Shown here: positions 16,210 through 25,335 of the stretch, one piece after another | How positions within the stretch are numbered: position 1 is the first letter of the stretch | Layout of the letters: each line of letters begins with the position of its first letter | Assembly (NCBI GenBank): GCA_900317345.1 | Contig: ONGK01000001.1 | Location: 1-62,403 of the forward strand | Origin: an uncultured Bacteroidales bacterium | Lineage (GTDB): Bacteria > Bacteroidota > Bacteroidia > Bacteroidales > Paludibacteraceae | Reading direction: 5' to 3' | Length of the DNA stretch: 62,403 bases | Position numbers and translations under genes: made by a program | Notes under the pieces: model-generated | The model's database searches: none | Told to the model about the DNA's origin: nothing | The model's input: the letters and a program-made list of their open reading frames with translations, nothing else

Positions 16210-17676
16210 ATGAAAGTGATAAAGAAAATAGACATTTACTTGCTCAAGAATTTCCTGGGCTTGTTTTTGGCTACATTCTTTATCGCGATTTTTATATTGC
16301 TCATGCAGTTCATGTGGCTGCATGTCAATGACCTCGTAGGCAAAGGAATAGGGTTGTCTGTGCTGTCGGAGTTTTTCCTCTATGCAGCGGCCTCAGTGGT
16401 TCCTCTGGCGCTTCCGCTTGCCATTCTTCTGAGTTCTCTCATCTCCTTCGGCAATCTGGCGGAGAAAGTGGAACTGACGGCAATGAAGGCTGCCGGCATC
16501 TCATTGTTCCGTATCCTGCGCCCATTGGCAATTACAGTGGCATTTCTGAGCGTCGGTGCGTTTTTTTTTAGCAATAATGTGTTGCCGAAATCGCAGATGA
16601 AACTATGGGCGCTTATTTTCTCCTTGCGTCAGAAAAGTCCGGAACTGCAGATACCTGTGGGGGAATTCTATGATGAAATCAGCGGGTATCATATCTATAT
16701 CCATGACAAGACGCCAAAAGGCGAATTGCTCAATATTATGATTTATGACTACTCTGCGGGTTTCGAGGATGCCAAAGTAATGGTGGCTGATACCGGACGA
16801 TTGGCAGCGAGTACCGACAAACGATTCCTGATTTTGGACCTGATTAACGGAGAATCGTTTGAGAATCTTGAGCAGAAGCAGCAGCGCGCTACTGGTACAA
16901 CGAAGAATATTCCATATCGCCGCGAGACCTTCTCACATAAACGTCTTGTCATAGATTTTGCGACCGATTTCAGCAGGTATGACGATTCCATTTTGGAGGA
17001 CCAGCACGTGAGTAAGAATGTGGCACAGCTAACGCATTCCATTGATTCTATGCGTGATGTGTCTGTAGAACGGTGTGCGGAGCAAAGTTCCAAAATGCTG
17101 ACTGAACGATATTTCAACCGAGAGAACACCAAATATGAGCAGTCCATACCGGAGAAGTTAACGAAAGAGGAGAAATCAACGCATAATCTGGATTCAATCT
17201 GGGCATCCTTGAGTGTTTTGCGCCAGCAGCAAGTGTTAGCTTCGGCGCAAGAAAAAGCACGTATGTACCGTGACCAGATAGAGTACAACGCCATCATGCT
17301 GGAGGATGCCGATCGATATATCCGAAAGCATGAGATTGAGCTGTACCGAAAATTCACATTGGCGTTTGCATGCCTCATTTTCTTTTTCATCGGTGCGCCG
17401 CTTGGCACTATCATCCGTAAGGGCGGTTTGGGCGCGCCGGTGGTTATCTCGGTTATTTTGTTTATCGTGTATTATATCATCGACAATACCGGCTATAAGA
17501 TGGCTCGCGAGGCGCTATGGCCTTGCTGGGCGGGCATGTGGCTCAGTTCCTTTATCTTGTTGCCTACCGGTATTTTTTTGACATACAAGGCCGCTACCGA
17601 CTCGCCATTATTCAACCCCGAAGCATGGACGACGGCTTTCAAGCGGTTCTTTGTGCGAATACGAAGAAAAGATTAG
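16210..17676 (+). CDS. LptF/LptG-family permease (YjgP/YjgQ)
   Basis: At 488 residues it is longer than typical LptF/G. Three helices lie near the N-terminus (FLGLFLATFFIAIFILLMQF; FLYAAASVVPLALPLAILLS; ITVAFLSVGAFFFS), then a large periplasmic jellyroll-like domain with an inserted charged helical stretch (about 265-385). Three C-terminal helices follow, including the typical LACLIFFFIGAPLGTIIRKGG. The family forms the inner-membrane LPS extractor with LptB. Whether it is LptF or LptG cannot be told from this gene. The ribBA start is 3 bases downstream. Confidence 0.88.
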   Translation: MKVIKKIDIYLLKNFLGLFLATFFIAIFILLMQFMWLHVNDLVGKGIGLSVLSEFFLYAAASVVPLALPLAILLSSLISFGNLAEKVELTAMKAAGISLFRILRPLAITVAFLSVGAFFFSNNVLPKSQMKLWALIFSLRQKSPELQIPVGEFYDEISGYHIYIHDKTPKGELLNIMIYDYSAGFEDAKVMVADTGRLAASTDKRFLILDLINGESFENLEQKQQRATGTTKNIPYRRETFSHKRLVIDFATDFSRYDDSILEDQHVSKNVAQLTHSIDSMRDVSVERCAEQSSKMLTERYFNRENTKYEQSIPEKLTKEEKSTHNLDSIWASLSVLRQQQVLASAQEKARMYRDQIEYNAIMLEDADRYIRKHEIELYRKFTLAFACLIFFFIGAPLGTIIRKGGLGAPVVISVILFIVYYIIDNTGYKMAREALWPCWAGMWLSSFILLPTGIFLTYKAATDSPLFNPEAWTTAFKRFFVRIRRKD

Positions 17677-17679
17677 AAT

Positions 17680-18942
17680 ATGAAAATAAATACAATAGAA
17701 GAAGCATTAGACGATTTCCGTCAAGGTAAGTTTGTCATCGTGGTGGACGATGAAGACCGCGAGAACGAAGGTGATTTCATCATCGCTGCAGAGAAGATAA
17801 CACCTGAGAAAGTGAATTTTATGCTGCAGCATGGTCGTGGAGTGTTGTGCTGTCCTATCACAGAGCAGCGTTGCGTTGAATTGGACCTTATGCACCAGGT
17901 GGCGAACAACACCTCTATGCTCGGTACGCCGTTTACTGTGACGGTGGACAAGTTGGAAGGATGTACGACGGGCGTTTCTGCTGCCGACCGCGCTGCAACC
18001 ATTCGTGCATTAGCAGACCCGAAGAGCAAACCGGAGACTTTCGGCAGACCGGGGCATATTAACCCACTGTACGCCAAGGTTGGCGGTGTATTACAGCGCG
18101 CGGGGCATACCGAAGCAGGTGTTGATCTTGCTCGTTTGGCCGGCCTCTATCCTGCGGCTGCATTGATTGAAATTATGAATGAGGATGGCACAATGGCGCG
18201 AATGCCGCAATTGCAAAAAGTAGCAAGCATCTTCGGTTTAAAAATCATCACAATCAAAGACCTCATTGCCTATCGTTTGGAAAAAGAATCCAATAGTGAT
18301 ACAGTTCCGCAGAGCGGTCTGGCAGCAGAGCGAGCCAATAGTGCAAGCGGTCTGCTTGAACGTGGCGAAACGGTATTTCTACCGACACAGAATGGCGAGT
18401 TCATGCTGACGCCTTTCCGCGATATGACAACCGGTCTTGAGCATGTTGTGCTGACAAAAGGCGAGTGGCAGGAAGGCGAGGCGATATTATGCCGTGTACA
18501 CTCAAGTTGCATGACAGGTGATGTGTTTGGCTCGCAGCGTTGTGAATGCGGCGAGCAGTTGACAAAAGCTATGCAGATGATTGAGGCAGAGGGACGGGGA
18601 ATTATCGTCTATATGAACCAAGAGGGGCGTGGCATAGGACTTATGAACAAGATACGCGCATATAAACTGCAGGAGCAAGGGGATGACACCGTGGAGGCGA
18701 ATATACATCTCGGTTTCCGTCCTGACGAACGTGATTATGGGGTAGGAGCACAGATATTGCGTGCGATGGGTGCACTCAAACTGCGGCTGATGACCAATAA
18801 TCCCGTAAAAAGGGTAGGCTTGGAGAGCTATGGAATCGAAATCGTTGAGAATGTGCCGATTGAAATTGCTCCAAACCGTTGGAACGAGCGATATATGCGT
18901 ACCAAAAAAGAGAAAATGAACCACGATTTGACGCTCGTGTGA
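17680..18942 (+). CDS. ribBA: Bifunctional 3,4-dihydroxy-2-butanone-4-phosphate synthase / GTP cyclohydrolase II
   Basis: The 420 residues carry two riboflavin-pathway enzymes. The N-terminal RibB domain (about 1-205) shows [11 protein letters not shown] and the [13 protein letters not shown] region. The C-terminal RibA domain (about 230-412) shows [19 protein letters not shown] with the three zinc cysteines, and [10 protein letters not shown]. The linker (about 207-230, [21 protein letters not shown]) is longer than usual and encoded by GCGGTCTG-type repeats (18308-18357), also seen in btuF. The gene follows the permease by 3 bases. ribF lies at 24460, in a separate transcript. Confidence 0.95.
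   Translation: MKINTIEEALDDFRQGKFVIVVDDEDRENEGDFIIAAEKITPEKVNFMLQHGRGVLCCPITEQRCVELDLMHQVANNTSMLGTPFTVTVDKLEGCTTGVSAADRAATIRALADPKSKPETFGRPGHINPLYAKVGGVLQRAGHTEAGVDLARLAGLYPAAALIEIMNEDGTMARMPQLQKVASIFGLKIITIKDLIAYRLEKESNSDTVPQSGLAAERANSASGLLERGETVFLPTQNGEFMLTPFRDMTTGLEHVVLTKGEWQEGEAILCRVHSSCMTGDVFGSQRCECGEQLTKAMQMIEAEGRGIIVYMNQEGRGIGLMNKIRAYKLQEQGDDTVEANIHLGFRPDERDYGVGAQILRAMGALKLRLMTNNPVKRVGLESYGIEIVENVPIEIAPNRWNERYMRTKKEKMNHDLTLV
18308..18357 (+). repeat. GCAGAGCGGTCTG repeats in the ribBA linker
   Basis: GCAGAGCGGTCTGGCAGCAG and GTGCAAGCGGTCTGC flank GAGCG. GCAGAGCGGTC is shared with btuF at 48033-48043. Confidence 0.6.
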
Positions 18943-19034
18943 ACATTTGGCACGGTATTTGATAGAGTGAAGGTGTCGGGATGCCGATATATCGAAATAC
19001 CGGGATACCGACAAACAATTAAAATATTACAATT
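18943..19034. repeat. Short spacer with GGGATGCCGATA / GGGATACCGACA repeats
   Basis: Units around CGGGATGCCGATATATCG and CCGGGATACCGAC are imperfect tandem copies. ATATCGAAAT is shared with the mce-mmdA spacer (9735-9756). No promoter is recognised, so the next gene may be read from the ribBA transcript. Confidence 0.5.
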
Positions 19035-20408
19035 ATGAAAAGACTAACTACACTTCTAATGACGCTGATGCTCATGAGTGCGGCGTTATGGGCGGACGAA
19101 ACTATCACAGTTTCTGCCAACAGTTCTGACATCTCGGAAGGACTCGATTTGAAGGTTGTAGCTAAACTGTTTGCAGAGGCTAAGAACCTGGAGGAGTTCG
19201 AGACGAGGCTGAACAACCCGGATAGCGCGTTCTGTAATCTCGATCTTAATGGTGATGGTCAGGTGGATTACTTGCGCGTAGTGGAAACGGGCGAGGGAAA
19301 CAAACGCCTTATCGTACTACAGGCTATCCTCGCAAAGGATATTTTCCAGGATGTCGCTTCGATATATGTGGAGAAAGATGCGGCGGACAATGTGTCTGTG
19401 CAAGTGATAGGCGACGAGTACGTATATGGCGCTAACTACATCATCGAACCGGTGTATGTTTATAGACCTGTTATTTACGATTGGTTCTGGGGTCCATACT
19501 GGTGTGCGTGGAACAGCCCTTGGTATTGGGGGTATTACCCGAGTTGGTGGTATGTTCATAGTTGCTGGGCGCATGATTGGTATTGGCATCACTGCTATGC
19601 TTTCCATCATTGTCACCACTACTGCTCTTTCCGTCCTGGACGCGTTGTATGCAGTGGCTATCGTGAATTGCGTAGTGGAGTGACACGTAGAGAATTTGCG
19701 GATGCTCACCCGGAGCGTTCTTTCAGCCAACGTAATAGTGGAATGACAAATGCTCGCGAGATACGCAGTACTTCAAGTGTTCGCCAGCGTCAAGCGGCAG
19801 TCTCCAGTGGTTCTGCCCGTTCGTCTATCAGCAGCTCAGCTCAGCGTTCTGAACTAAACCGCCAGTCGGCAGTAAGCCGCACGTATGGCAGCACAAATAC
19901 TGCAGTTGCCCGCTCGCAGGCTACAACACGTTCGACTAGTGCACAGGCGACCGGTCGCGCAGAGAGTGCAAGTCGCTCCACATCTGTGACTACCCGCAGC
20001 ACAGGTTCGCAAGCAACTGCTCGTACGACAACTGCAACAACAACTCGCACTACGACTGCAACGGCTAGCCGTTCAACAGGCAGCAACTCAGGTTCTGCCA
20101 AAAGCAGTGCAACCACACGCTCTACAAGCAGCACAACGGTTGCACGCCAACCGCAACGCAGCACGGGCTCGACGGCCACGCGTAGCACAAGTTCGATAAC
20201 ATCGCGTAGTACGAGTAGCACCTATAGTAGCGGTTCACGCACTAGCAGTAGTGGTTCTTCCACTCGCAGCAGTGGCAGCACGTACAGTGGCAGCACGTAT
20301 AGTGGAAGCCGTGGTGGAGGCTATTCTGGCGGAAGCCGTAGCGGAGGTAGCTATGGCGGAGGAGGCAGCCGCGGTGGTGGCGGAGGAGGAGGTTCCAGAC
20401 GCAGATAA
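19035..20408 (+). CDS. Exported Trp/Tyr/His-rich protein with Ser/Thr/Arg low-complexity tail
   Basis: A signal peptide (MKRLTTLLMTLMLMSAALWA) precedes a domain (about 22-145) with the EF-hand-like DLNGDGQVDYLRVVE and beta-rich QVIGDEYVYGANYIIEP; such domains recur in Bacteroidota proteins of unknown function. Residues about 150-205 are extraordinarily rich in Trp, Tyr and His (WFWGPYWCAWNSPWYWGYY, then HDWYWHHCYAFHHCHHYC). The remainder is Ser/Thr/Arg repeats ending in a Gly-rich tail (GGGGGGGSRRR). Total length is 457 residues. The His/Cys cluster could bind metal, but this is inference. The function is unknown. Confidence 0.8.
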   Translation: MKRLTTLLMTLMLMSAALWADETITVSANSSDISEGLDLKVVAKLFAEAKNLEEFETRLNNPDSAFCNLDLNGDGQVDYLRVVETGEGNKRLIVLQAILAKDIFQDVASIYVEKDAADNVSVQVIGDEYVYGANYIIEPVYVYRPVIYDWFWGPYWCAWNSPWYWGYYPSWWYVHSCWAHDWYWHHCYAFHHCHHYCSFRPGRVVCSGYRELRSGVTRREFADAHPERSFSQRNSGMTNAREIRSTSSVRQRQAAVSSGSARSSISSSAQRSELNRQSAVSRTYGSTNTAVARSQATTRSTSAQATGRAESASRSTSVTTRSTGSQATARTTTATTTRTTTATASRSTGSNSGSAKSSATTRSTSSTTVARQPQRSTGSTATRSTSSITSRSTSSTYSSGSRTSSSGSSTRSSGSTYSGSTYSGSRGGGYSGGSRSGGSYGGGGSRGGGGGGGSRRR

Positions 20409-20413
20409 ACGAG

Positions 20414-20444
20414 AACAGGTGGCCGGAAGGTCACCTGTTTTTTT
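20414..20444 (+). terminator. Rho-independent terminator after the Trp/His-rich protein gene
   Basis: AACAGGTG and CACCTGTT pair (with an inner CC/GG) around GGAA, ending in seven T. Confidence 0.85.
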
Positions 20445-20461
20445 ATGCGCATCGCGCAATA

Positions 20462-21412
20462 TTAGAGAATGAGCGATTTAACAAACTCTACGCGGTTGAA
20501 GCATTGTAGGTCGGTCATCTGTTCGCCCAATCCGATGTATTTCACAGGAATCTTAAATTGGTCTGATATACCGATGACAACACCACCCTTGGCAGTACCA
20601 TCTAGTTTGGTGATGGCGAGAGAGGTAACTTGTGTGGCAGCGGTAAACTGCTTCGCTTGCTCAAAAGCGTTCTGGCCTGTAGAACCGTCCAGCACTAGCA
20701 TGACGTCATGCGGCGCATCAGGCACTACTTTTTGCATCACATTTTTGATTTTGGTCAACTCGTTCATCAGGTTGATTTTGTTATGTAGTCGTCCCGCTGT
20801 GTCAATAAGCACAACATCGGCATCGTTCGCTTTGGCAGACTGCAGCGTATCGAAGGCCACAGACGCTGGATCAGAACCTTGTTGTTGCTTGATAACCGGT
20901 ACCCCTACACGCTCTCCCCATATACATAACTGTTCCACCGCTGCTGCGCGGAAAGTGTCCGCAGCGCCGAGATATACTTTCTTGCCGGCTGCCTTGTATT
21001 GGTATGCCAGTTTGCCGATGGTGGTCGTTTTGCCCACACCGTTCACGCCGACCACCATGATAACATACGGCTTGGCAGGTAGTTCTTCCGAGAAATCAAG
21101 CACATCTGACACATTGTTCTCTTGTAGTAATGATGCAATCTCATCGACTAGCAGTTGATTTAGTTCTGTGGTACCGACATATTTGTCGCGTTTCACGCGT
21201 TCTTGCACTCGCTCAATAATCCGCAAGGTGGTTTCTACGCCCACATCCGAAGTGATGAGTGCTTCCTCCAGGTTGTCAAGCACATCATCGTCAATGGTTG
21301 ATTTGCCGGCAATAGCGTGACCAATCTTACTCAGTACGGATGCTTTACTTTTCTCCAGACCTTTGTCTAAGGTCTCTTTTTTTTCTTTGTTGAATAATCC
21401 AAAAAATGCCAT
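20462..21412 (-). CDS. ftsY: Signal recognition particle receptor
   Basis: The 316 residues hold an SRP54-type N domain (about 20-100) and an NG GTPase with G1 GVNGVGKTTTIGKLA, AADTFRAAAVEQL, G3 DTAGRLHN and TKLDGTAKGG. The acidic A domain of E. coli FtsY is absent, as in many bacteria; the N-terminus MAFFGLFNKEKKE may bind the membrane. It docks ribosome-SRP complexes at the inner membrane. It is last of four same-strand genes (cdsA, acyltransferase, glycosyltransferase, ftsY) with tiny gaps or overlaps. Confidence 0.95.
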   Translation of the reverse strand: MAFFGLFNKEKKETLDKGLEKSKASVLSKIGHAIAGKSTIDDDVLDNLEEALITSDVGVETTLRIIERVQERVKRDKYVGTTELNQLLVDEIASLLQENNVSDVLDFSEELPAKPYVIMVVGVNGVGKTTTIGKLAYQYKAAGKKVYLGAADTFRAAAVEQLCIWGERVGVPVIKQQQGSDPASVAFDTLQSAKANDADVVLIDTAGRLHNKINLMNELTKIKNVMQKVVPDAPHDVMLVLDGSTGQNAFEQAKQFTAATQVTSLAITKLDGTAKGGVVIGISDQFKIPVKYIGLGEQMTDLQCFNRVEFVKSLIL

Positions 21413-21414
21413 AT

Positions 21415-22311
21415 TTAGTTATAGTTTTTTCTCATTATACGATAGTCGTGGCGGGCCGAGCAGATGGCTTTGGCACTACCGGTTCTGCCGATAAGCAAAA
21501 ACATGAGCGCAGCGACATAATCGAGTACCCATCGCAGCGACAGTACAATCCATCGGCATGGATGATTCTTGTAAATCATCAATAGGTTGTTGCGGAAATT
21601 GAGATATGTCTTTCGCGGGTTATCGTATGCTAGTGAGCCGCCTCCAAGGTGATACACCGTGCTCTGCGGCACACAGGCCAGCCGCCAGCCTTTGTTACGC
21701 ATTCGCCAGCAAAGGTCAATTTCCTCCATATGGGCAAAAAATGCAGCATCGAGACCGCCAGAATCCTTATACACCTGTGTACGCACGCACATACATGCGC
21801 CCGTTGTCCAATCCACATCTTTTATTGTGTCATATTGGCCATGGTCTTTCTCTACATAGAAGAGCACTCGCCCTCGACAATATGGATAACCTAATGCGTT
21901 TACATAACCTCCTGCGGCTCCGGCGTGCTCGAAATACTCACGTTTGCGCCAGCTGCGTATCTTCGGTTGCACCGCTGCTACATCTGGGTTTGCTTGCAAA
22001 TAATCGAGTAGGGGACTAAGCCAGTACTCTGTCACCTCCACATCGGAGTTCAGCAGCACCACATACTCGCTGTCAACTTGCTCAATTGCGCGGTTGTAGC
22101 CTTCTGCAAAACCATAGTTCTTGTCCAGTACAATGGTCTTGGCTGTCGGAAACTCTTTTGCCAGCACTTCCAGGCTGTTGTCTGTGCTGCCGTTGTCCGC
22201 TACGATGATATCCGCTATCGGCTGTCGTCTATTGGCAGTTAGTACCGAGGGTAGGTATTGGCGTAGCATCTCTGCGCCGTTCCAGTTTAATATGATGACA
22301 CTGCATTTCAT
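21415..22311 (-). CDS. Family 2 glycosyltransferase (rhamnosyltransferase-like)
   Basis: A GT-A fold of about 298 residues with CSVIILNWNGAEML at the N-terminus, VADNGSTDNS, the DXD-like LLNSDVEV and, near the middle, the base motif EIDLCWRMRNKGW. A C-terminal hydrophobic stretch (WVLDYVAALMFLLIG) may contact the membrane. The ATG at 22311 overlaps the upstream stop as ATGA; ATGs at 22326 and 22320 are alternatives. The sugar and acceptor are unknown. Neighbours in lipid and LPS synthesis suggest envelope glycan work. Confidence 0.88.
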   Translation of the reverse strand: MKCSVIILNWNGAEMLRQYLPSVLTANRRQPIADIIVADNGSTDNSLEVLAKEFPTAKTIVLDKNYGFAEGYNRAIEQVDSEYVVLLNSDVEVTEYWLSPLLDYLQANPDVAAVQPKIRSWRKREYFEHAGAAGGYVNALGYPYCRGRVLFYVEKDHGQYDTIKDVDWTTGACMCVRTQVYKDSGGLDAAFFAHMEEIDLCWRMRNKGWRLACVPQSTVYHLGGGSLAYDNPRKTYLNFRNNLLMIYKNHPCRWIVLSLRWVLDYVAALMFLLIGRTGSAKAICSARHDYRIMRKNYN

Positions 22312-23174
22312 CTTGTCCATTTCCATCTATCGTGCGTCCACAGCCATAGGAACGGCTGTTCATTAATATTTTGCTCCAGCACTCGTGCATAAGCGGTAGT
22401 TATCTCGCCTTCCGCGGTCTCTTTCGGTGTGCCACTGATGGTTTTCATATCCACATGGTAGTAGCCGCGTTTGATGCGCTTTACATGCAGGTAAAATACG
22501 GGATACCCGAATTTCTTACCCAATACTTCGCCTCCGTCTAAGAATCCGGTCTTTTGATGCAGAAATGTAACCGATGTGCGTGTCACTTCGGGGCGCGGTT
22601 TCTGGTCGCTAAGCAGGCCGATGGTAACCGGCTGTTTCTCTGCCCTGTATCGTACCATTTCACGCAGTATGCGCTGCTTCTCCACGCATGCACCGCCTCG
22701 TTTGGAACGGAGGGCAAGCATTGTCTTGTCCATTGCCTCGCTTTTCAGTTTGCGATATACATTGAGTTCCTTTACACCGGGACTCACCCATTGTTGGATG
22801 GATGCCAACCACTCCCAGTTGCCCATATGCCCAAGCATGAATATACCTCCTCCTGCCTCATCGATTAGGCGGTTCACTTCCTCCATGTTCTTGAACTCTA
22901 CGCGATGCCGCATTTCCTCGTCAGGGCATCGATATCCGTAGATGCTCTCGACGATGGTATAGCAGAACTGATGGTAGAAATCTCTCGCTATCTGCTTCCG
23001 TTCTTCCTCCGGTTTGTCTGGGAACGACAAACGCAGGTTCTCATGCACAAGTCGCCTCCGATAGCGCACCACATGGTACATCAGCGGAAACAAGAACCAG
23101 TCGGCTATCCCGTAATGAACGGCTAATGGAAGTCGGCTTAGAAGAGAGGCGCAATGAGATAGCATATCCAACAA
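22308..23174 (-). CDS. Lipid A biosynthesis-type acyltransferase (LpxL/HtrB family)
   Basis: At 288 residues it fits the family. The HX4E catalytic motif is seen as HMGNWEW, followed by the acyl-binding region VYRKLKSEAMDKTMLALRSKRGG and LLSDQKPRP. An N-terminal amphipathic/hydrophobic stretch (LLSRLPLAVHYGIADWFLFPLMYHVV) anchors it to the inner membrane, where it adds a secondary acyl chain to lipid A. Its start lies 37 bases inside the 3' end of cdsA; an ATG at 23165 is an alternative. Start and stop overlaps tie it to both neighbours. Confidence 0.9.
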   Translation of the reverse strand: MLDMLSHCASLLSRLPLAVHYGIADWFLFPLMYHVVRYRRRLVHENLRLSFPDKPEEERKQIARDFYHQFCYTIVESIYGYRCPDEEMRHRVEFKNMEEVNRLIDEAGGGIFMLGHMGNWEWLASIQQWVSPGVKELNVYRKLKSEAMDKTMLALRSKRGGACVEKQRILREMVRYRAEKQPVTIGLLSDQKPRPEVTRTSVTFLHQKTGFLDGGEVLGKKFGYPVFYLHVKRIKRGYYHVDMKTISGTPKETAEGEITTAYARVLEQNINEQPFLWLWTHDRWKWTR

Positions 23175-24010
23175 AATGCAGTAATAACAGGTCCTGCTAA
23201 AAGGATGCTGTCAAAACGGTCTAGCACACCACCGTGTCCAGGCAAGAAACGACCGGAATCTTTCACACCTATCGAGCGCTTCAGCAGGCTCTCCATCAAA
23301 TCGCCCATCGTACCGAAAATACTGACGAGGAATGCAAAGATGATGGCGGTGCGCAGACCCATTCCCGTCTGTATGATGGTATCGTACCAACCGCTATTCC
23401 ATAGAATGAGCGAGGCCGCAAGGGTGAAGACAAAACCGCCGGCAAGGCCCTCCCAACTCTTCTTAGGGCTGATATGTGGTGTCATCTTATGGTTTCCGTT
23501 CTTGCGCTTGGCAGTCAAAGAACCGACGCAATACGCTCCGGAATCGTTAATCCATATCAGCACGAACAACGCTAACAACAACCATTTATCAAGGAAAATA
23601 AGATACAATAGGGTTGCCAACGGCAGGGCAATCATCACTTGCGAAATAAGGAGGTTTCCCCAATTCTGCAACGGCTTGCCCGAATGGTTCCATATTTCGT
23701 CCATCAGCGTGAATATTAGTAGCAGCACGTACGCGAAAAAGAGGGAGAACCCAAATACATGCAGATTGGCATTACTTCCTCCTACGCGCCATGCCAGGCA
23801 CTGAATAGTCGCCCATAGCACCAATGTCACCACCAGCGAATATACACGTAATGCACGAGGAGATTTCACTAAACGGTGAAACTCATCAACCGCCAGCACA
23901 CATAACACACAGAACAAGGCGCTGAATGCCATCGGATTCCATAAAATACTGCCCACCACGCAGCCTACAAATACAGCTCCGCTAATGGTCCTTTTGACGA
24001 ATTCTGTCAT
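23138..24010 (-). CDS. cdsA: Phosphatidate cytidylyltransferase
   Basis: The 290-residue polytopic membrane enzyme makes CDP-diacylglycerol. The signature near the C-terminus is complete: SPKKSWEGLAGGF, GDLMESLLKRSIGVKDSGRFLPGHGGVLDRFDS. Around seven hydrophobic helices precede it. It is first in the operon with the acyltransferase, glycosyltransferase and ftsY. Its promoter lies on the same 34 bases as that of the divergent gene at 24077. Confidence 0.95.
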   Translation of the reverse strand: MTEFVKRTISGAVFVGCVVGSILWNPMAFSALFCVLCVLAVDEFHRLVKSPRALRVYSLVVTLVLWATIQCLAWRVGGSNANLHVFGFSLFFAYVLLLIFTLMDEIWNHSGKPLQNWGNLLISQVMIALPLATLLYLIFLDKWLLLALFVLIWINDSGAYCVGSLTAKRKNGNHKMTPHISPKKSWEGLAGGFVFTLAASLILWNSGWYDTIIQTGMGLRTAIIFAFLVSIFGTMGDLMESLLKRSIGVKDSGRFLPGHGGVLDRFDSILLAGPVITAFCWICYLIAPLF

Positions 24011-24026
24011 TTTTCTTCAAAAATTT

Positions 24027-24057
24027 TTGCAAAATTACAAAAAAAATACTACCTTTG
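24027..24057 (+). promoter_or_regulatory. Promoter of the small acidic protein and ribF
   Basis: -33 TTG 24027-24029 and -7 TACCTTTG 24050-24057, spacer 20. It occupies the same bases as the cdsA promoter on the other strand. Confidence 0.7.
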
Positions 24058-24060
24058 CAA
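24030..24060 (-). promoter_or_regulatory. cdsA promoter, interlocked with the divergent promoter
   Basis: Minus-strand -33 TTG at 24060-24058 and -7 TAATTTTG at 24037-24030, spacer 20. The -7 overlaps or abuts the plus-strand -33 region, and the -33 abuts the plus-strand -7. Confidence 0.7.
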
Positions 24061-24076
24061 ATATTTTTTGATTTTT

Positions 24077-24463
24077 ATGGAAAATAATAGCATTGAATTG
24101 GCACTTTTAGAGCCGGAGGAACGCGAATTAGTGGAGTTTATCTACGAATCCATTCCTGCTGAGGATCGGTCGAGTGGCTCGACACAAGATAACCCCAGCG
24201 GTCACATACTGACGGCTGATGACATTCTCTTTGTTCTTGACCTTATGGATGACTACTTGGAAGAGCAAGGACTGGTGCGCGAGGATCCGCAGACTGGCGA
24301 AATGGAGTATTTAGAGGGAGATGTAGATGAAACGGAGCAGTTGAACTATGTGTTGGCAGCTGTTAAAGAGGACAACCGTAGTATATCGTCTGTGCAGATT
24401 CAATTGATTCAGGATGCTGAATTGCAGTTCGGCATCAAGCACGGCTATTATACAGAAGAGTGA
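24077..24463 (+). CDS. Small acidic protein upstream of ribF, unknown function
   Basis: This 128-residue protein is strongly acidic (LEPEERELVEFIYESIPAEDR; DLMDDYLEEQGLVREDPQTGEMEYLEGDVDETEQ), with no signal or membrane segment. The ATG at 24077 is chosen because 24068 is only a TTG lying very near the transcription start. ribF overlaps its stop as GTGA, so the two are translationally coupled. A 16-bp palindrome (GTCGAGTGGCTCGACA, 24169-24184) inside it encodes RSSGST and also occurs inverted between rho and aroQ. The function is unknown. Confidence 0.7.
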   Translation: MENNSIELALLEPEERELVEFIYESIPAEDRSSGSTQDNPSGHILTADDILFVLDLMDDYLEEQGLVREDPQTGEMEYLEGDVDETEQLNYVLAAVKEDNRSISSVQIQLIQDAELQFGIKHGYYTEE

Positions 24464-25335
24464 CAAGAATAGCGACCATAGGATTCTTTGATGGTGTTCA
24501 CAAAGGGCATTGCTACTTGTTTGAACATCTACAATCGATTGCTTTTGAGCGCGGTTTAAAACCGCTGATAGTGACTTTTGGAGAGCACCCGCGTACTGCG
24601 TTACAGGCGGATTATGTTCCACGGCTCCTTACAACGCCTGACGAACGAAAAGAGCTGCTACTACAATACGGAGAGGTGCTGTTTTTACCATTCGCAGACA
24701 TACAACCTCTTACGGCTGCCGAATTTATGGCCCGTCTACGTGAGGAATATCAAGTGTCTGTATTGCTCATGGGGTATGACCATCGCTTCGGATCGGATTG
24801 TTTAAAGCATCCGCATGAGTACCGTCATGTGGGAGAACAATGCGGCATCGAAGTATTAACTATGGGTGAGTTTACCGAGGGCGAGTGGCATGTGTCCTCT
24901 ACGGAGATTCGCTCGGCGCTAGAGACAGGAAATATTGTTATGGCAAATGAGTTACTGGGGCGCTCGTATAGTCTTAGCGGCACCGTTGTTCACGGAAACG
25001 GGATAGGTCGCAGTATCGGTTTTCCGACGGCGAACATACAACCCGACAGCGCAGAGAAGATTATCCCTAAAACCGGTGTCTATGCTGTGCAAGTCCGTAC
25101 GCAACAGTTCGATTGGAAACATGCTATGCTCAATATCGGAACGAACCCAACTATAGGCAACAGCCATCAGACAATAGAAGTGCATATCCCAGCCTATGAG
25201 GGCGATTTATATGGTGAGCACATGGATATTCGCTTCACGCGTTTCATACGCGAAGAGAAACATTTTGACAGTTTGTCGGATTTACGGGAACAGATAGCTA
25301 TGGACGTTGGTAGCAGCCTGCGTCAGGACGTTTGA
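24460..25335 (+). CDS. ribF: Bifunctional riboflavin kinase / FAD synthetase
   Basis: The 291 residues open with the nucleotidyltransferase motif IGFFDGVHKGH, continue with the FAD synthetase core (LLMGYDHRFGSD, VSSTEIRSALETG), then the C-terminal riboflavin kinase domain with GNGIGRSIGFPTANI, KTGVYAV and MLNIGTNPT. It makes FMN and FAD. The start is GTG, overlapping the upstream stop by four bases. The 3' end overlaps the convergent lipoprotein gene by 38 bases. Confidence 0.94.
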   Translation: MTRIATIGFFDGVHKGHCYLFEHLQSIAFERGLKPLIVTFGEHPRTALQADYVPRLLTTPDERKELLLQYGEVLFLPFADIQPLTAAEFMARLREEYQVSVLLMGYDHRFGSDCLKHPHEYRHVGEQCGIEVLTMGEFTEGEWHVSSTEIRSALETGNIVMANELLGRSYSLSGTVVHGNGIGRSIGFPTANIQPDSAEKIIPKTGVYAVQVRTQQFDWKHAMLNIGTNPTIGNSHQTIEVHIPAYEGDLYGEHMDIRFTRFIREEKHFDSLSDLREQIAMDVGSSLRQDV

